Of a stretch of DNA of 5,281 bases, positions 3,830-5,281 are shown one piece after another. Numbering within the stretch: position 1 is the first letter of the stretch; every line of letters starts with the position of its first letter. The position numbers and the translations under genes are program-made. Under the pieces are notes generated by a model that saw only the letters and a list, made by a program, of their open reading frames with translations, had not been told where the DNA came from and made no database searches. This DNA is from an uncultured Eggerthellaceae bacterium (lineage in GTDB: Bacteria > Actinomycetota > Coriobacteriia > Coriobacteriales > Eggerthellaceae): contig CAKUDT010000115.1 of the NCBI GenBank assembly GCA_934645125.1, forward strand, positions 1-5,281. Reading direction: 5' to 3'.

Positions 3830-5281
3830 ATGAAGATCGTTTACAAAGACGGCTCCGTCGACGAATGTCCTGCCGATCAGGAACTCGAAGTCATTCGCCA
3901 CACTGCCGCGCACATCATGGCACAAGCCGTGAAGCGCTTGTATCCCGAAGCCGATTTCGGCTATGGCCCCGCCACGGAAAAGGGATTTTACTACGACATC
4001 GATATGGGCGACACGAAGCTGTCCGTTGAAGATCTGCCCGCCATCGAAGACGAGATGCGCAAGATTGTAAAGGAAAACTTGCCCATCAAGCCCTCCATTC
4101 TTGCCCGCCCCGAAGCAATTGCCTTGATGCAAGAGCGCGGCGAGAAATACAAGGTTGAGCATATTGACGACTTGCCCGAAGATGCTGAGATCAGCTTTTA
4201 CACCCAGGGCGAGTACACGGACATGTGTACGGGTCCGCATTTGCGCTACACCAAGGCGCTGAAAGCCTTCAAGCTCATGAGCATTTCCGGCGCGTATTGG
4301 AAGAACAACGCCGAGAACAAGATGCTCACCCGCATTTACGGCACCGCTTTTGCCACCCAGGCCGAGCTGGACGAATACCTGAAGATGCTCGAAGAAGCCG
4401 AAAAGCGCGACCATCGCAAGATCGGCAAGGAAATGGATCTGTACATGTTCCGCGACGAGGCGCCGGGCTTCCCCTTCTTCCTGCCCAAGGGCATGGAGCT
4501 GAAGAACACGCTTATCCAGTACTGGCGCGAGATTCATCGCGAAGCGGGTTACGTGGAAGTCTCCACGCCGCTTATCATGAACCGTCAGCTGTGGGAGACC
4601 TCGGGTCACTGGGATCACTACAAAGACAACATGTACTCTACCGTTATTGACGAAGAGCCGTTCTGCATCAAACCCATGAACTGCCCTGGTGGCGTTATGG
4701 TATACCAGAACAAGCCCCATTCCTACAAGGAGCTGCCGCTGCGCGTGGGCGAGCTGGGCATTGTGCATCGCCACGAGCTGAAGGGCGCGCTGCACGGCCT
4801 GTTCCGCGTACGTTGCTTCACACAGGACGATGCGCATATCTTTATGACGCCCGAGCAGATTCCTTCCGAAATTGCCGGCGTTGTGCATCTGATTGACCAG
4901 GTGTACTCCAAGTTCGGCTTTAGCTACTTTGTTGAGCTTTCCACCCGCCCCGAAGACTCCATGGGCTCCGATGAGGACTGGGAGAAAGCAACGAATGGCC
5001 TGATTGAAGCCTTGAATAGCCTGGGCATGGAATACATCGTAAACGAAGGCGATGGCGCATTCTACGGCCCCAAGATCGACTTCCATCTGCGCGACAGCCT
5101 GGGACGCACGTGGCAGTGTGGCACCATTCAGCTGGACTTCCAAATGCCGCTCAACTTCGATCTGGAATACGTGGACCACGATGGCAGCCGCAAGCGCCCC
5201 ATCATGATTCACCGCGTATGCTTCGGTTCCATCGAGCGCTTCATCGGCGTGTTGACCGAACATTTCGCCGGCAAGTTCCCC
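3830..5281 (+). CDS. thrS: Threonyl-tRNA synthetase, 3' end beyond the window
   Basis: This class II enzyme attaches threonine to tRNA-Thr in the cytoplasm; 484 codons are present and the frame is open at the right edge. The editing domain comes first, with its catalytic histidines H24 and H28 (HTAAH) and C133...H137 (DMCTGPH), equivalent to E. coli H73, H77, C182 and H186. The catalytic core follows, with zinc ligands C285 (MNCPGG), H336 (QDDAH) and H461 (MIHR), motif 2 around FRVRCFTQDDAHIF, and WQCGTIQLDF. All key residues are intact. The offset of 49 residues from E. coli numbering shows that most of the N-terminal TGS domain is absent: only about 23 residues precede the first editing histidine. 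The missing C-terminal part should hold the rest of motif 3 and the anticodon-binding domain. The start is supported by AGAAAGGA (3813-3820) nine bases upstream. No upstream extension is likely, because the promoter lies immediately before. Confidence 0.97.
   Translation, partial: MKIVYKDGSVDECPADQELEVIRHTAAHIMAQAVKRLYPEADFGYGPATEKGFYYDIDMGDTKLSVEDLPAIEDEMRKIVKENLPIKPSILARPEAIALMQERGEKYKVEHIDDLPEDAEISFYTQGEYTDMCTGPHLRYTKALKAFKLMSISGAYWKNNAENKMLTRIYGTAFATQAELDEYLKMLEEAEKRDHRKIGKEMDLYMFRDEAPGFPFFLPKGMELKNTLIQYWREIHREAGYVEVSTPLIMNRQLWETSGHWDHYKDNMYSTVIDEEPFCIKPMNCPGGVMVYQNKPHSYKELPLRVGELGIVHRHELKGALHGLFRVRCFTQDDAHIFMTPEQIPSEIAGVVHLIDQVYSKFGFSYFVELSTRPEDSMGSDEDWEKATNGLIEALNSLGMEYIVNEGDGAFYGPKIDFHLRDSLGRTWQCGTIQLDFQMPLNFDLEYVDHDGSRKRPIMIHRVCFGSIERFIGVLTEHFAGKFP

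Noticed and set aside
3695..5263. 522-codon open frame on the minus strand opposite thrS
   Set aside because: It is the antisense shadow of a clearly functional thrS with every catalytic residue intact. Its translation resembles no known protein.

Overview
This is a bacterial chromosomal segment with two leftward and two rightward genes. The left pair is a MATE-family multidrug/toxin exporter (complement 81-1439) and a SpoU/TrmH-family RNA 2'-O-methyltransferase (complement 1922-2758). The right pair is a small six-helix membrane protein of the DUF308/HdeD kind (3124-3717) and threonyl-tRNA synthetase, thrS, which runs off the right edge (3830-5281). Base composition looks balanced. The leaderless-looking start of the MATE gene and the short ThrS lacking a TGS domain would suit a moderate-GC actinobacterial lineage such as Coriobacteriia. 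That placement is inference with low confidence; nothing in the window fixes the taxon.

Layout. Positions 1-80 hold no gene, only a strong inverted repeat downstream of the MATE stop. Positions 1440-1921 (about 480 bases) hold no convincing gene. They contain a MATE promoter set right against its start codon and, less expectedly, two diverged copies of one roughly 100-110 bp sequence facing each other in opposite orientation (1529-1638 and 1680-1780). Positions 2759-3123 separate the divergent methyltransferase and DUF308 genes. This stretch holds a promoter for each, a nested inverted repeat, a terminator-like hairpin on the minus strand that serves no visible gene, and a leader hairpin just before the DUF308 ribosome binding site. 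Positions 3718-3829 hold the thrS promoter and ribosome binding site.

Function. thrS and the SpoU methyltransferase both serve translation (tRNA charging, and tRNA or rRNA modification). The MATE and DUF308 proteins sit in the membrane. Opposite orientations and separate promoters suggest four independent transcription units rather than one pathway. No CRISPR array, insertion sequence, tRNA, rRNA or defence system was recognised. The item most worth a second look is the inverted pair of diverged repeats between the MATE and methyltransferase genes.
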